A DNA stretch of 64,000 bases from Hyphomicrobium_A sp963817485 (GCA_963817485.1 CAWFOR010000020.1:124001-188000); one strand, 5' to 3'; shown: positions 50,836 through 60,228, numbered from the stretch's first letter. Notes: generated by a model not told the origin, from the sequence alone. Translations and numbers: made by a program.

Positions 50836-51333
50836 ATGCCGAAAGAGCCCACGAATGGCACCCGTGACAGCACGGAGGGTGCGCCCGCCGCAGCCGAGGC
50901 GCCGTTCTGGGCTACGAAGCCGCTCGAGGCGATGACGCACGCGGAGTGGGAATCCCTCTGCGACGGCTGCGGCCAGTGCTGCCTCATCAAGGTCGAGGAG
51001 GAGGTCACCGGCGACATCTACCTCACCCGGCTCGCCTGCCAGCTCCTCGATACGCACACGTGCCGCTGCCGCGACTACGCCGACCGCCTTGCGCGCGTGC
51101 CCGACTGCGTGACGATCAGCGCCGCCAACGTAGGCGACATCGAGTGGCTGCCCAAGAGCTGCGCCTACCGGCGCATCGCGGAGGGACGCGGGCTCGAATG
51201 GTGGCATCCGCTGGTATCCGGCGATCCCGAGACGGTGCACCAGGCAGGGGTATCCGTGCGCGGCTGGTCGCGCAGCGAGACCGGCGTGCGGCCGAGCGCG
51301 ATCGCGCGCTACATTATCGGCGCGCCCGAGTAA
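50836..51333 (+). CDS. YcgN-family cysteine cluster protein
   Basis: 165 residues. The C-terminal 130 hold the YcgN/UPF0260 pattern: FWATKPLEAMTHAEWESLCDG, CGQCCLIKVEEE, TRLACQLLDTHTCRCRDY and VPDC, LPKSCAYR. The C-x2-C-x2-CC group and later cysteines resemble a zinc or iron-sulfur site; role unknown. A 20-residue Ala/Thr/Glu-rich N-terminus is extra. Confidence 0.88.
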   Translation: MPKEPTNGTRDSTEGAPAAAEAPFWATKPLEAMTHAEWESLCDGCGQCCLIKVEEEVTGDIYLTRLACQLLDTHTCRCRDYADRLARVPDCVTISAANVGDIEWLPKSCAYRRIAEGRGLEWWHPLVSGDPETVHQAGVSVRGWSRSETGVRPSAIARYIIGAPE

Positions 51334-51438
51334 CAGGCCTCTCCGCGGCGCGGGAGGATGCCGCAGCCGCTGCCCTATTCCGGCTCAAGTTTCAGGCCAA
51401 TTAGGGGCCGGGGGAAACAGCGCGAGCCTTTTACCATC

Positions 51439-52440
51439 ATGGGGACGGTGTCCTTCGCGACACGACGCATTCGCGGTTTCATGGCTGTCGCGACGGTGGG
51501 GCTCTGCCTCGCCGCGCCGGCGCATGCGCAGATGGCGGACGCCCCTGCCTGCCGCGGTGTCGACTACAACCGTATGATCCTCGACATCGTCCACAATCTG
51601 CCGAAGGGCGGCGGCTACGACCGCGATCATCCGGAGCTGCCGGTCGTGGCGTCGCTCGAGATTGCCGGGCGCTGGGAGATGCTGGTGCGCCACGGCCACC
51701 CGTCCCACTGCACCAGCGCGACCTACTCGGTGTTCGCGCACCTCGCGGTGCTGCTGCAAGCCAACCGCAAGCTGAACCTCAACGGCGACGAGATCCGCGC
51801 GCTCGAAGCCACCACGCTGATGCCCGACGGCACGCATCTCGTCGACGGCCAGGGTGCGTTCTGGATCTTCAACTCCAACGGTGCCGGCACCGCTGCCCTA
51901 CTGCATCACACGGGCACGGGTTTCAGCTTTCGCGACGACGCGCTCACCTACGCCAAGCCCGGCGATTTCCTGAAGATCTTCTGGAACAACAACGTTGGCG
52001 CCTCCGAGCGGGGCCACCAGGTCGTCTATACCGGGCGCCGGATCATCGCCGGCCGCGACATGGTCTGCTTCTGGGGCAGCCAGCATCAGGGCAAGAAGGC
52101 GCGGGCCCGCGGCGGCGAGCCGCTCTACTACTCGGCCTACGAGGACGGCAAAGTCTACGACGGCTACGGCGAGGTGTGCCGCCCGCGCGAAGACATCAAG
52201 GGCATGATCTTCTCCCGCGTCAGCTGCATGGAGAATCTGCCTGCGGGCCTCGACGCCATGAAGGCAAAGGCGGAGGCACGCGGTGCCGCGCCCGGCGGGC
52301 TGCCATATCTGTTCGTCGACGACTACCTCTACTCGATACGTGAGAAGTCGTCGGACGCGGCGACGCTCGACAAGACATACGGGATCATGCGCGCCGACGA
52401 CTCGACGGCGGCCGTCGGCACCGCCGCGGCGGCGCGTTGA
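51439..52440 (+). CDS. Exported protein, possible papain-like cysteine hydrolase
   Basis: 333 residues from MGTVSFATRRIRGFMAVATV, with a signal peptide cleaved near AHAQM. The mature domain has RHGHPSHCTSATYSVFAHLA (Cys at a helix start) and, about 110 residues later, SERGHQVVYTGRRII (His in a strand), the order of NlpC/P60 or CHAP hydrolases that cut cell-wall peptides. The region between includes WIFNSNGAGTA and KPGDFLKIFWNNN, the latter like the GD(xx)FF turn of such enzymes. This is inference. Alternative start: Met at 51481. Confidence 0.6.
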   Translation: MGTVSFATRRIRGFMAVATVGLCLAAPAHAQMADAPACRGVDYNRMILDIVHNLPKGGGYDRDHPELPVVASLEIAGRWEMLVRHGHPSHCTSATYSVFAHLAVLLQANRKLNLNGDEIRALEATTLMPDGTHLVDGQGAFWIFNSNGAGTAALLHHTGTGFSFRDDALTYAKPGDFLKIFWNNNVGASERGHQVVYTGRRIIAGRDMVCFWGSQHQGKKARARGGEPLYYSAYEDGKVYDGYGEVCRPREDIKGMIFSRVSCMENLPAGLDAMKAKAEARGAAPGGLPYLFVDDYLYSIREKSSDAATLDKTYGIMRADDSTAAVGTAAAAR

Positions 52441-52514
52441 GGCGCCGTCGGTTGCTCACGCGAACCCTTCCATGAAAGAGTGGGCGTCGGACGCCTTGAA
52501 AAGGAATTCTCCCG

Positions 52515-52998
52515 ATGACCAATCCGCTGCCGCGTGCCTGCAAGAGCATCAATGACTTGAACGTGGGCGACACGTTCCGCCTGAAATACTCCGATCAGCG
52601 ATAGCGACGTGCAGAAGTTCGGGGAGATCTCCGGCGACTTCAATCCCGCGCACTTCAACGAGGAGTACGCGAAGGGCACGATCTTCAAGAACCGCATCGC
52701 GCACGGGATGATCTCGGTCGCCAAGTTCTCCGGCATCTTCGGCATGGACATGCCGGGTCTGGGCGCGATCTGGGGCAGCCAGAATCTGAAGTTCCTGGCG
52801 CCGGTGCAATTGAACGAGCCCTACACCGCCGTCGCCCTCGTCAAGGAGAAGGGCGAGCGCAACGTCGTGTTCGACTGCTGGGTCGAGGACAAGGAGGGCA
52901 AGCATGTCCTCGAGGGCGAAGGCGTCCTCTATCCCATTCCGCAGAAGGTGAAGGACAAGATGGTCGCGGACGGCACGCTGGCAAAGCTGCTGGCTTGA
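52515..52998 (+). CDS. MaoC-like dehydratase (one-base frameshift)
   Basis: Hot-dog fold enzyme hydrating enoyl-CoA (R-specific) or a related thioester. The N-terminal part MTNPLPRACKSINDLNVGDT continues FRLKYS, then the frame changes near 52590; the rest reads ISDSDVQKFGEISGDFNPAH, FKNRIAHGMISVAKFSG and WGSQNLKFLAPVQ. The D-x4-H catalytic pair (DFNPAH) with AHGM is complete. 484 bases is one more than whole codons. Related to PhaJ, which feeds polyhydroxyalkanoate synthesis, but no pha gene is nearby. Confidence 0.83.
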
Positions 52999-53081
52999 CA
53001 ATGGGCTCGGGCCGTTCGCCACCGGGTATGCTGCTTTTGCCCGGGTCTACCCGTTTCGCGTGGCCTGCCGCGGGGCACCTC

Positions 53082-53738
53082 TCAAACTCCGGCCCACTCC
53101 AGCGGCTCAGGCAGCGCCGTGGCCGAGTAGTCTACCATCAGGATGCGGCGGCCGGCCTCGCTACGCGACGCTTCCGAGGCATGCACAATCGCGGTGGCAC
53201 AGATCCAAACATCACCAGGCGCCGCCAAACAGGTGATCTCTCCGCACCGCTTCACTACGTCCAGGATTTGATCGGCGGGGATGCGGCCTAACGCGTGCGA
53301 GCCGGGTGCAATGCGTAGCGGCCCGTTGTCGGTGCCGCAGGGATCGAGAAAGGCCCGCAACGTGATCATGCTGACGATATAAGAGAACGGCGGCTCGACG
53401 TGAACGATACCGGATTTGAGCGTCCACGGTCCGAAACCATGGACGTCATGCTTTTCGCGCACTGCGATTGTGCGATCTTGGTGCCAGCCCAAAGCCCAGT
53501 TGGTGTCTGCGCGCTTGTCGAACAATACACAACGAACTGGCCGCGCGGCGGGCCCTAGTTTCGATACGGCGAGGCGATGAAGGACGCCGTCCTTCGCGAG
53601 GAGGCTGTCCAGCCGTTCGTCCTCTCTTATGCGTACCCCTGCAGCTCCGGCACGCCAGCGTCCCGCCAGGCACTCCAAAGATTTGAGGTCATTCTCGGGG
53701 AGTACGGCCTCCGCTCGTTCCGCGCCATCGACGACCAT
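53082..53738 (-). CDS. Phytanoyl-CoA dioxygenase (PhyH) family protein
   Basis: 218 residues starting 7 bases after the uvrB stop. An Fe(II)/2-oxoglutarate dioxygenase fold: LGWHQDRTIAV supplies the HxD iron ligands, and VHASEASRSEAGRRILMVDY supplies the distal His and the 2-oxoglutarate Arg. PFSYIVSMITLRAFLDPCGT and GPLRIAPGSHALGRI are family signatures. Substrate unknown. It may be translated with uvrB. An earlier Met lies inside uvrB. Confidence 0.82.
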   Translation of the reverse strand: MVVDGAERAEAVLPENDLKSLECLAGRWRAGAAGVRIREDERLDSLLAKDGVLHRLAVSKLGPAARPVRCVLFDKRADTNWALGWHQDRTIAVREKHDVHGFGPWTLKSGIVHVEPPFSYIVSMITLRAFLDPCGTDNGPLRIAPGSHALGRIPADQILDVVKRCGEITCLAAPGDVWICATAIVHASEASRSEAGRRILMVDYSATALPEPLEWAGV

Positions 53739-53745
53739 GCCCAAC

Positions 53746-56700
53746 CTATTGCCCCGGCCTTCCGGTCTTGCGCGGACGGCCGCGGCGGCCACGCTTCTCC
53801 TTCTCCGTTTGAACATCGATGGTGCGCGTAGGCTTCGGCGGGCGAGGCCCATCGCCTACCGGCACCGGCAACATTGCATGCGGCCCCATCTCGTCGAGCG
53901 TCGGCTTGTGCGGCCCGCGCACGCCCTCGCCGAATGCCCCCGCCTTCGCACGCGGATCGACGTTCGGAGCGCGCGCCGGAACGGGCCTATCGGTGCCGGG
54001 GCCCATATCGTCGAGCGACGGCTTCTTGATGCGAGAGCCGGACGCCGGCCTCGAGCCGGACGCCGGGCGCGCGCTCGACTGCGCGTAGGTCGGCTGCACC
54101 GGCTCGTACTCGGTCGCGATGCGCGAGCGCTCCACCCCCTCACCCGGAAGCACGCTTCGCTCGCTTCCGACCTCTCCCCGCCGGGGAGCGACAGGCGTTG
54201 CAGCTCGCATCCCTGCGACCCGACCCCTCTCCCCGTCTTGGCGAAGCCAAGCTCCGCTTGGACGGGGAGAGGGTTGGGGTGAGGGGGTTTTCTTGGTCGA
54301 AGGCAAATTCGCCTTGGGGCCGTACTTGCGTTTTCCCTCGAAGCCACCGGCGCGGTCCTCGACCGCCGTCTGCCGCGCCAAGGGATCGTCGGAGATCGCC
54401 AGCTCGGTCTCGCGCAGGCGCTTGATCTCGTCGCGCAGCCGCGCCGCCGTCTCGAACTCGAGGTCGGCCGCCGCCTCGCGCATGCGCCGCTCCATCTCCT
54501 CGAGCACGGTGGCGAGGTTGTGCCCGACGAGCGGCGTCTCCGCCAAGCCCGCATCGACCGTCACGTGATCCTGCTCGTACACCGAGGCCATCACGTCGTG
54601 GATGTTGCGCTTGATGCTCTCCGGCGTGATGCCGTTCGCGGCGTTGTAGGCCGTCTGCTTCTCGCGCCGGCGGTCGGTCTCCGCAATCGCGCGTTGCATG
54701 GAGCCGGTCTCGTGGTCGGCATACAGGATCACGCGGCCGTCAACGTTGCGCGCCGCGCGCCCGATGGTCTGGATGAGCGAGGTCTCCGAGCGCAGGAAGC
54801 CTTCCTTGTCGGCGTCGAGGATGGCAACGAGCCCGCACTCGGGGATGTCGAGGCCCTCGCGCAGCAGGTTGATGCCGATCAGCACGTCGAAGGCGCCGAG
54901 CCGCAGGTCGCGGATGATCTCGATGCGCTCCAGCGTCTCGATGTCGGAGTGCATGTAGCGCACGCGGATGCCGGCCTCGTGCATGTACTCGGTGAGGTCC
55001 TCGGCCATGCGCTTGGTCAGCGTCGTGACCAGCGTGCGGTAGCCGGCGCGGGAGACCTCGCGCACCTCGTGCAGGAGGTCGTCGACCTGCGTCTTGGCCG
55101 AGCGCACGATGACGGGCGGGTCGATGAGGCCCGTCGGGCGGATCACCTGCTCGACGAAGGCGCCGCCGGTCTCCTCCAGCTCCCAGCCGCCGGGTGTCGC
55201 CGACACGAACGCCGTCTGCGGGCGCATGGCGTCCCATTCCTCGAAGCGTAGCGGGCGATTGTCCATGCACGAGGGCAGGCGGAAGCCGTACTCGGCGAGC
55301 GTCGCCTTGCGCCGGTAGTCGCCGCGGAACATGCCGCCGATCTGCGGAACGGTGACGTGGCTCTCGTCGACGAACACGAGCGCGTTGTCGGGCAGGTACT
55401 CAAACAGCGTCGGCGGCGGCTCGCCCGGATTGCGGCCGGTGAGATAGCGCGAATAGTTCTCGATGCCGGCGCAGCTTCCCGTCGCCTCCATCATCTCCAT
55501 GTCGAAGACGGTGCGCTGCTCCAGCCGCTGCGCCTCCAAGAGCTTGCCGGTGGCGTAGAGCTCCTCCAGCCGCTGCTTCAGCTCACCTTTGATCGACTTG
55601 ATCGCCTGCTGCAGCGTCGGCTTCGGCGTCACGTAGTGCGAGTTGGAGTAGATCTTGACCAGCGCCAACTCGTCCGTCTTGGCGCCAGTGAGCGGATCGA
55701 ACTCGGTGATGCTCTCCACCTCGTCGCCGAACAGCGAGATACGCCAGGCGCGGTCCTCCAAGTGGGCAGGAAACAGCTCCACCGTGTCGCCGCGCACGCG
55801 GAAGGCGCCGCGCACGAAAGCCGCGTCGTTGCGGCGGTAGTGCAGCGCCACGAGATCGGCGAGGAGCTGCTGGCGCGACAGGCGCTCGCCCACGCGCACC
55901 GTGAACGTCATCGCCGTGTAGGTCTCGACCGAGCCGATGCCGTAGATGCACGACACGGAGGCGACGATGATGACGTCGTCGCGCTCCAGCAGCGCGCGCG
56001 TCGCCGCGTGGCGCATGCGGTCGATCTGCTCGTTGATCGAGCTTTCCTTCTCGATGTAGGTGTCGGTGCGCGGCACGTAGGCTTCGGGCTGGTAGTAGTC
56101 GTAGTAGGAGACGAAGTACTCGACCGCGTTGTCGGGGAAGAAGCTCTTGAACTCGCCGTAGAGCTGCGCGGCCAGCGTCTTGTTGGGCGCGAGCACGAGC
56201 GCGGGGCGCTGCGTCGCCGCGATCACCTGCGCCATGGTGTAGGTCTTGCCCGAGCCGGTCACGCCGAGCAGCACCTGGCTGCGCTCGTTTTCCGCGATGC
56301 CGGCGACGAGCTCGGCGATCGCGGTCGGCTGGTCGCCCTTGGGCTCGTACTCGGAGACGAGCTCGAAGCGCACGCCGCCTTCCGACTTCTCCGGCCGTGG
56401 CGGACGGTGCGGCGTGAACAGCGGCTGGTTGCCGGAGACGAGCGGGTGCGTCGCCAGCATCGGCTGCTGCAGCAGCATCTCCTTGGCGCGCGCCGAGCGC
56501 TCGGCGGGCTTCGCCAGAAGCGCGTCGAGGTAGCGCGAGATCGTCTCCCCCGCCATCGGCGGACGCGGCCCCTGCTGGCGCAGCGCCGGCAGCGTCGGCC
56601 GAGGCGGCTCGCCGGAATCGAAGGCCGGCTGTGGCGCCTCGGCGAAGGCGCGGGTCTGCGGCGTGCCGGCGGCGGTCTCGGCCGGTGGCGCGGGCGGCTT

Positions 56701-56769
56701 GCCGGACTTCCCACGCGAGGCGCGCGGTTTCGGGGTCGTATCGGACTCGGTCTTGGGGGGGCGGGCCAT
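53746..56769 (-). CDS. uvrB: Excinuclease ABC subunit B with repeat-encoded insert
   Basis: Damage-recognition helicase of nucleotide excision repair, working with UvrA and UvrC. 1007 residues. The core starts near residue 135 (RFELVSEYEPKGDQPTAI), with Walker A GVTGSGKT (about 173), the beta-hairpin region YYDYYQPEAYVPRTDTYIEK, DESHVT, and helicase motifs GINLLREGLDIPE and TIGRAARN. A UVR domain (LEEMERRMREAAADLEFETA) lies at 756-785. Residues about 828-879 are read through the palindromic element at 54134-54288. The tail repeats a motif, KPSLDDMGPGTDRPVP and KPTLDEMGPHAMLPVP, seen in other alphaproteobacterial UvrBs. The first 130 residues are Pro/Ala-rich. Confidence 0.97.
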   Translation of the reverse strand: MARPPKTESDTTPKPRASRGKSGKPPAPPAETAAGTPQTRAFAEAPQPAFDSGEPPRPTLPALRQQGPRPPMAGETISRYLDALLAKPAERSARAKEMLLQQPMLATHPLVSGNQPLFTPHRPPRPEKSEGGVRFELVSEYEPKGDQPTAIAELVAGIAENERSQVLLGVTGSGKTYTMAQVIAATQRPALVLAPNKTLAAQLYGEFKSFFPDNAVEYFVSYYDYYQPEAYVPRTDTYIEKESSINEQIDRMRHAATRALLERDDVIIVASVSCIYGIGSVETYTAMTFTVRVGERLSRQQLLADLVALHYRRNDAAFVRGAFRVRGDTVELFPAHLEDRAWRISLFGDEVESITEFDPLTGAKTDELALVKIYSNSHYVTPKPTLQQAIKSIKGELKQRLEELYATGKLLEAQRLEQRTVFDMEMMEATGSCAGIENYSRYLTGRNPGEPPPTLFEYLPDNALVFVDESHVTVPQIGGMFRGDYRRKATLAEYGFRLPSCMDNRPLRFEEWDAMRPQTAFVSATPGGWELEETGGAFVEQVIRPTGLIDPPVIVRSAKTQVDDLLHEVREVSRAGYRTLVTTLTKRMAEDLTEYMHEAGIRVRYMHSDIETLERIEIIRDLRLGAFDVLIGINLLREGLDIPECGLVAILDADKEGFLRSETSLIQTIGRAARNVDGRVILYADHETGSMQRAIAETDRRREKQTAYNAANGITPESIKRNIHDVMASVYEQDHVTVDAGLAETPLVGHNLATVLEEMERRMREAAADLEFETAARLRDEIKRLRETELAISDDPLARQTAVEDRAGGFEGKRKYGPKANLPSTKKTPSPQPSPRPSGAWLRQDGERGRVAGMRAATPVAPRRGEVGSERSVLPGEGVERSRIATEYEPVQPTYAQSSARPASGSRPASGSRIKKPSLDDMGPGTDRPVPARAPNVDPRAKAGAFGEGVRGPHKPTLDEMGPHAMLPVPVGDGPRPPKPTRTIDVQTEKEKRGRRGRPRKTGRPGQ
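54134..54288. repeat. Palindromic repeat element inside the uvrB coding region
   Basis: 155 bases bounded by perfect 12-bp inverted ends, ACCCCCTCACCC (54134-54145) and GGGTGAGGGGGT (54277-54288). Inside are further pairs: GGAAGC/GCTTCC near 54146-54167, CTCCCC/GGGGAG near 54174-54187, and CAAGCGGAGC/ GCTTGG-type arms near 54245-54260. It shares CCCCTCACCCGG and CGACCTCTCCC with the intergenic repeat at 6688-6812. It keeps the uvrB frame open and encodes a Ser/Pro/Arg/Gly-rich stretch. Confidence 0.8.
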
Positions 56770-56843
56770 GCGCCGAATATGGCGTGCGCCGCCCACCTGC
56801 TCAAGCCGGCTGCGTCCGCTCAGGCATGAGCGGCGGTCGGCCC

Positions 56844-57608
56844 TCAGAGCCGCTTGTGCGCACCTTTGTCTTGTGCAGACGCTGCCTCGATGTCCTCGAT
56901 CAGGCCGGCATCGGCCCGCATCGCCTTGAGTTTGTCCGCGGGAATGGTCAACGGGCCCCCGCAGACCCTAGCCGCATGCGGGAGCCCCGGAATGGCGATG
57001 GCGAGCCCTTTGGCATTGGCATCGGGCCATACCAAAAGTTGGGTAGGCTCGTCTGAATCGGCTGCAAGCGCCTCCTTGCACTCGGCATCGCCTCCGCTTC
57101 GTGCCGACACGTCGTTGAAAAGAGCGAGCAGCGCCGGCGAGCTTATGGTCCGCAGCGGCGTTTCGTCAGCTGCCTCCGCCTTGTCGGACTGCTCGGAGAC
57201 ACCCGGAATGAGCCGCTTCCAGTCGACGGGTGCACCGGTTTTGAGATCGTAGACGAGAGCAAGAATGGAGGTATCCGGATAGGGGCCTCCGCAATAGTAG
57301 TCGTCATGTGCGAGGAAACTGATGAAGCGCGCACTCTTCAGTGTGACCTCGACGTTGCGTTTCCAGCTTCCCTTGCCGTCGGAGTCCTCCACGCAGCTCT
57401 TTGCCTCTGCAGTGACTTGCGCATCCGCATCATCCAGCGCCCGGTTGATTGCAACGGCGGCCTTCGTATCGCCGTCCAACCGGGGAAACGCCTGCACCCC
57501 TTCGGCGAGATCGGGCGAAGTGCGCAGCGCCGGCGCCGCAGGGTCGGCTGCGGAGGCCGCAGACGCGAGAGCCAAGAGGGCCGCTACGAGCAGGAGCATA
57601 GGCTTCAT
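56844..57608 (-). CDS. Exported DUF3298/DUF4163-like protein
   Basis: 254 residues with signal peptide MKPMLLLVAALLALASAASA. The mature part contains KSARFISFLAHDDYYCGGPY, PDTSILALVYDLKTGAPVDW, the central signature of the DUF4163/DUF3298 family (RsiV, PdaC), where a Gly-Gly-x-x-Pro turn precedes a strand. In those proteins the domain binds sugars or lysozyme. Here the function is unknown. Confidence 0.68.
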   Translation of the reverse strand: MKPMLLLVAALLALASAASAADPAAPALRTSPDLAEGVQAFPRLDGDTKAAVAINRALDDADAQVTAEAKSCVEDSDGKGSWKRNVEVTLKSARFISFLAHDDYYCGGPYPDTSILALVYDLKTGAPVDWKRLIPGVSEQSDKAEAADETPLRTISSPALLALFNDVSARSGGDAECKEALAADSDEPTQLLVWPDANAKGLAIAIPGLPHAARVCGGPLTIPADKLKAMRADAGLIEDIEAASAQDKGAHKRL

Positions 57609-57783
57609 GGATGAACCTCAGGGGGCAAGTTTTTCATCGGGCGGCTAAAGCAAGGCGCGACGCTACCTAACGGCCGCATAACAGAGCTTAAAGGCACCCC
57701 TGCAAATTGCTTCCTTTGCGTGGCAGCATTTGGGACGCGTCGGCGTAACGCTGCCGTGTCTCGTGGCATTCGCACCCCGCGGC

Positions 57784-58266
57784 TCAAGCTTCCGCCGGAC
57801 GCCGCAGCGCGAGCTGGACCGCTTCCTCCAGCGCCTGCAGGAAGCGTGAGCGGTCAGCCTTGGTGAAACCGGCGTTGTAGCCCTTGCTCTCGCCCGTTTC
57901 CCGCAGGTGGGCGGAGAGATCGCGCATGGCGAGTGCCATGCCGATGCCTTCCTGGGTAAACGGCTTGCCCGTGGGGCCAATCGCTTGCGCGCCGCGTTTG
58001 AGGCAGCGCGCGGCGAGCGGGATGTCGGCCGTCACCGCAATGTCGCGCGGACCGATGCGCTCGGCGATCCAGTCATCCGCCGCATCCGCGCCATCCGCCA
58101 CCACGATGCGGCGGATGAGGGGGCCTTCGGGCAGCCGCATCCAGGAATTCGAGACGAAATGGATGACAAGACCATGCCGCTCAGCGACACGCACCGCCTC
58201 GTCCTTCACGGGGCAGGCGTCGGCGTCGACGTAGAGGACGGGGAGTGGGATCTGGGGGCCGGTCAC
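57784..58266 (-). CDS. UPF0178 (YaiI/YqxD) family protein
   Basis: 160 residues. YVDADACPVKDEAVRVAERH, VSNSWMRLP, VADGADAADDWIAERI, AVTADIPLAARCL and GRAQ-type RGAQAIGPTGKPFT are conserved across the family, a PIN-like nuclease fold with acidic metal residues at DADACP, DAADD and TADIPLA. Activity is not demonstrated. Complete. Confidence 0.9.
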   Translation of the reverse strand: MTGPQIPLPVLYVDADACPVKDEAVRVAERHGLVIHFVSNSWMRLPEGPLIRRIVVADGADAADDWIAERIGPRDIAVTADIPLAARCLKRGAQAIGPTGKPFTQEGIGMALAMRDLSAHLRETGESKGYNAGFTKADRSRFLQALEEAVQLALRRPAEA

Positions 58267-58483
58267 TCGGCGACCATAGCCGGTTCTGCCACGGGCGTCC
58301 GCTTCCGACCATAGTCGTCAAGATCACGCGCCGATCGAGGAATCGACAGGAAGGTGCGCGCCGCCCCTTGTCAGCGGGGCGCGCAAGTGATGGAAAATCA
58401 CCGCCCGCTTCACAGGGGGCATCGCTCGCCGGCTGCCTCGATGCCGCCGAGCCAGCGAAGCCGGATTAGAGGGGAGATCGTCC

Positions 58484-58846
58484 GTGTCCGTGAGAGTTCG
58501 CATCCTGAGCCTTGGCCTTGCAGTGGCTGTCGTTGCAGCCTTGTCGTCGACATCGCTCTCGGCCCGCGAGTGCAATTTCGGGGAGCTCGCCGACAAGGAG
58601 GGCGAGCCCGCGACCATGACCGCCAAGATCAAGGAGATCGAGCAGCAGGAGGACAACGCCAAGCAGCTCTTCATCACCCTCGACAACGGCGGCACCGACC
58701 ATTGCTTCTCCTTCATCACCGGCCTGCCGAAGGCGGCACTCGGAAGCTGCAAGGTCGGCAAGACGGTAACGGCGACCGGCAAGATCCACGCCGGCATGGA
58801 TGCCTGGTGGGGACTCGACGGCGTCAAGTCGGTCAAGTGCCAGTAG
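58484..58846 (+). CDS. Small exported protein, possible OB-fold
   Basis: 120 residues, GTG start after GGGGAG. Signal peptide ends near LSARE. Mature region: CNFGELADKEGEPATMTAKI, DNAKQLFITLDNGGTDHCFS, GKTVTATGKIHAG and SVKCQ. The strand order and the conserved Cys pairs suggest a disulfide-bonded OB-like barrel. Unknown function. Confidence 0.6.
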   Translation: MSVRVRILSLGLAVAVVAALSSTSLSARECNFGELADKEGEPATMTAKIKEIEQQEDNAKQLFITLDNGGTDHCFSFITGLPKAALGSCKVGKTVTATGKIHAGMDAWWGLDGVKSVKCQ

Positions 58847-58859
58847 CTGCCGCTGGCCG

Positions 58860-59411
58860 TCAGGGTAGGCGTTCGGCCGTGACGTCGAACGCCGCGACAA
58901 CCTCCAGGGCAACCCACTGGGCGCTCGTGCCTTCGCCCACACCGTAGTCGGTGCGCAGCATGTCGAGGTGGCCTGTCGCGTGCAGGGTGTTGCCGCTCAC
59001 TTCGATCGTCGTCGGCATGACGATGGCCTTCGACACATTGCGCAGGGCGAGTGTGCCGATGGCGTCGTAATTGTGTCCGCCTTTCGCCCGGAACGATTGC
59101 ACCGTGAGCGTGGCCTGCGGGAACGACTTTGCGTCGAACCAGGCGGCTTGCGGCAGCGTCTGGTCCTTCTCCTTATCTCCCGTCGCGGCGCTTGCCATGT
59201 CGACGCTTACGGTGACGTGGCCGGCCTCAGGCTTGTCGCGATCGAAGGTGATGCGGGCATCCCAGCGGGAGAAGCGCCCATCGAAGGGCGTGCCCGACGC
59301 AGAGCCCGTGAAACCGAGCCAGCTTTTGCCTGCCACGACCTTCCAGTCGCTCGCGCTCGCAGCCCCGGGGAGAAGGAGCAGCAACGCGAGCGCAACGCAG
59401 CAGGCCGTCAT
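58860..59411 (-). CDS. YceI family protein
   Basis: 183 residues. Signal peptide starts MTACCVALALLLLLPGAAS. The lipocalin-like YceI barrel shows DWKVVAGKSWLGFTGSASGT, VSVDMASAATGDKEKDQTLP, AAWFDAKSFPQATLTVQSFR. YceI proteins bind isoprenoid-type lipids in the periplasm. It follows another YceI gene by 13 bases, an operon of two. Its first 40 codons are Leu-rich. Confidence 0.85.
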   Translation of the reverse strand: MTACCVALALLLLLPGAASASDWKVVAGKSWLGFTGSASGTPFDGRFSRWDARITFDRDKPEAGHVTVSVDMASAATGDKEKDQTLPQAAWFDAKSFPQATLTVQSFRAKGGHNYDAIGTLALRNVSKAIVMPTTIEVSGNTLHATGHLDMLRTDYGVGEGTSAQWVALEVVAAFDVTAERLP

Positions 59412-59424
59412 GCAGCCCGGCGTC

Positions 59425-60039
59425 TCAGTGCGGTTGCGCACGATCGAACTCGCAGCTGATGACGAGCTTGACCTCGTCGCCCACGAGCGGGACGAAGTTC
59501 TTGATGCCGAAGTCGGAGCGTTTCAGCGTGCCGACAGCATCGAAGCCGACGACGTAGAGCTGGGTCATAGGCGGCGTACCGGCGCCGTTGAACGTGACGT
59601 CGAGCGTCACCGGCTTCGTCACGCCATGCAGTGTGAGGTCGCCGGTGAGCTTGCCCGTGCCTTCTCCGGTGAGCTCGATGTTCGTCGACTTGAACGTCGC
59701 CTTAGGAAATTTTGCCACGTCGAAGAAGGCATCCGACTTCAGCTTCGCGTCGAGCTTGGGGTCCGTCGTGACCATCTTGTTGATGTTGATCGTGATGGAG
59801 AGCGCGCTCTTGGCGGGCGCGGCCGGATCAAGATCGAGGCTACCGGCGAGATCGGTGAAGAAGCCGTAATAGGTCGAGAAGCCCAGATGGTTGATTGAGA
59901 AGACGACCTTCGCGTGGCCCTTATCGAGTGCGTAGTGTCCGGCCTGTGCTTTCGCCAGATCGGCAGCAACGCCAGGCTGCGCCAATCCCGCAAATGCGGC
60001 GGCAGCAGCGGCAACGAGCGCAACGGTGTGGATGTTCAC
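59425..60039 (-). CDS. YceI family protein
   Basis: 204 residues, GTG start after GGGGAG, signal peptide to about GVAADL. The barrel has YALDKGHAKVVFSINHLGFS, TYYGFFTDLAGSLDLD, DAFFDVAKFPKATFKSTNIE and LTLHGVTKPVTLDVTFNG, the full YceI signature. First gene of the YceI pair. Long in-frame upstream sequence lacks a signal and is divergent promoter region. Confidence 0.92.
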   Translation of the reverse strand: MNIHTVALVAAAAAAFAGLAQPGVAADLAKAQAGHYALDKGHAKVVFSINHLGFSTYYGFFTDLAGSLDLDPAAPAKSALSITININKMVTTDPKLDAKLKSDAFFDVAKFPKATFKSTNIELTGEGTGKLTGDLTLHGVTKPVTLDVTFNGAGTPPMTQLYVVGFDAVGTLKRSDFGIKNFVPLVGDEVKLVISCEFDRAQPH

Positions 60040-60228
60040 GGCGGCTCTCCCCCTGGTTCGAGCGCGGCGGCATAAACACGCCACTATGTTGGCGTTGTGA
60101 TCGCGAGGCTGTTCCCTAGGTAACAGCGCCCGGGCCGAGGAACGTACTCTGCTGCGGCGACCTGCACGCGGCGTAAGGAAAACGGCAGCCGCGCGCAGCG
60201 TCTTCTCACATCGCATCAGGGGGTTACG

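Noticed and set aside
55357..56829. 490-codon frame antisense to uvrB
   Set aside because: Leu/Arg/Val-rich shadow, no domain.
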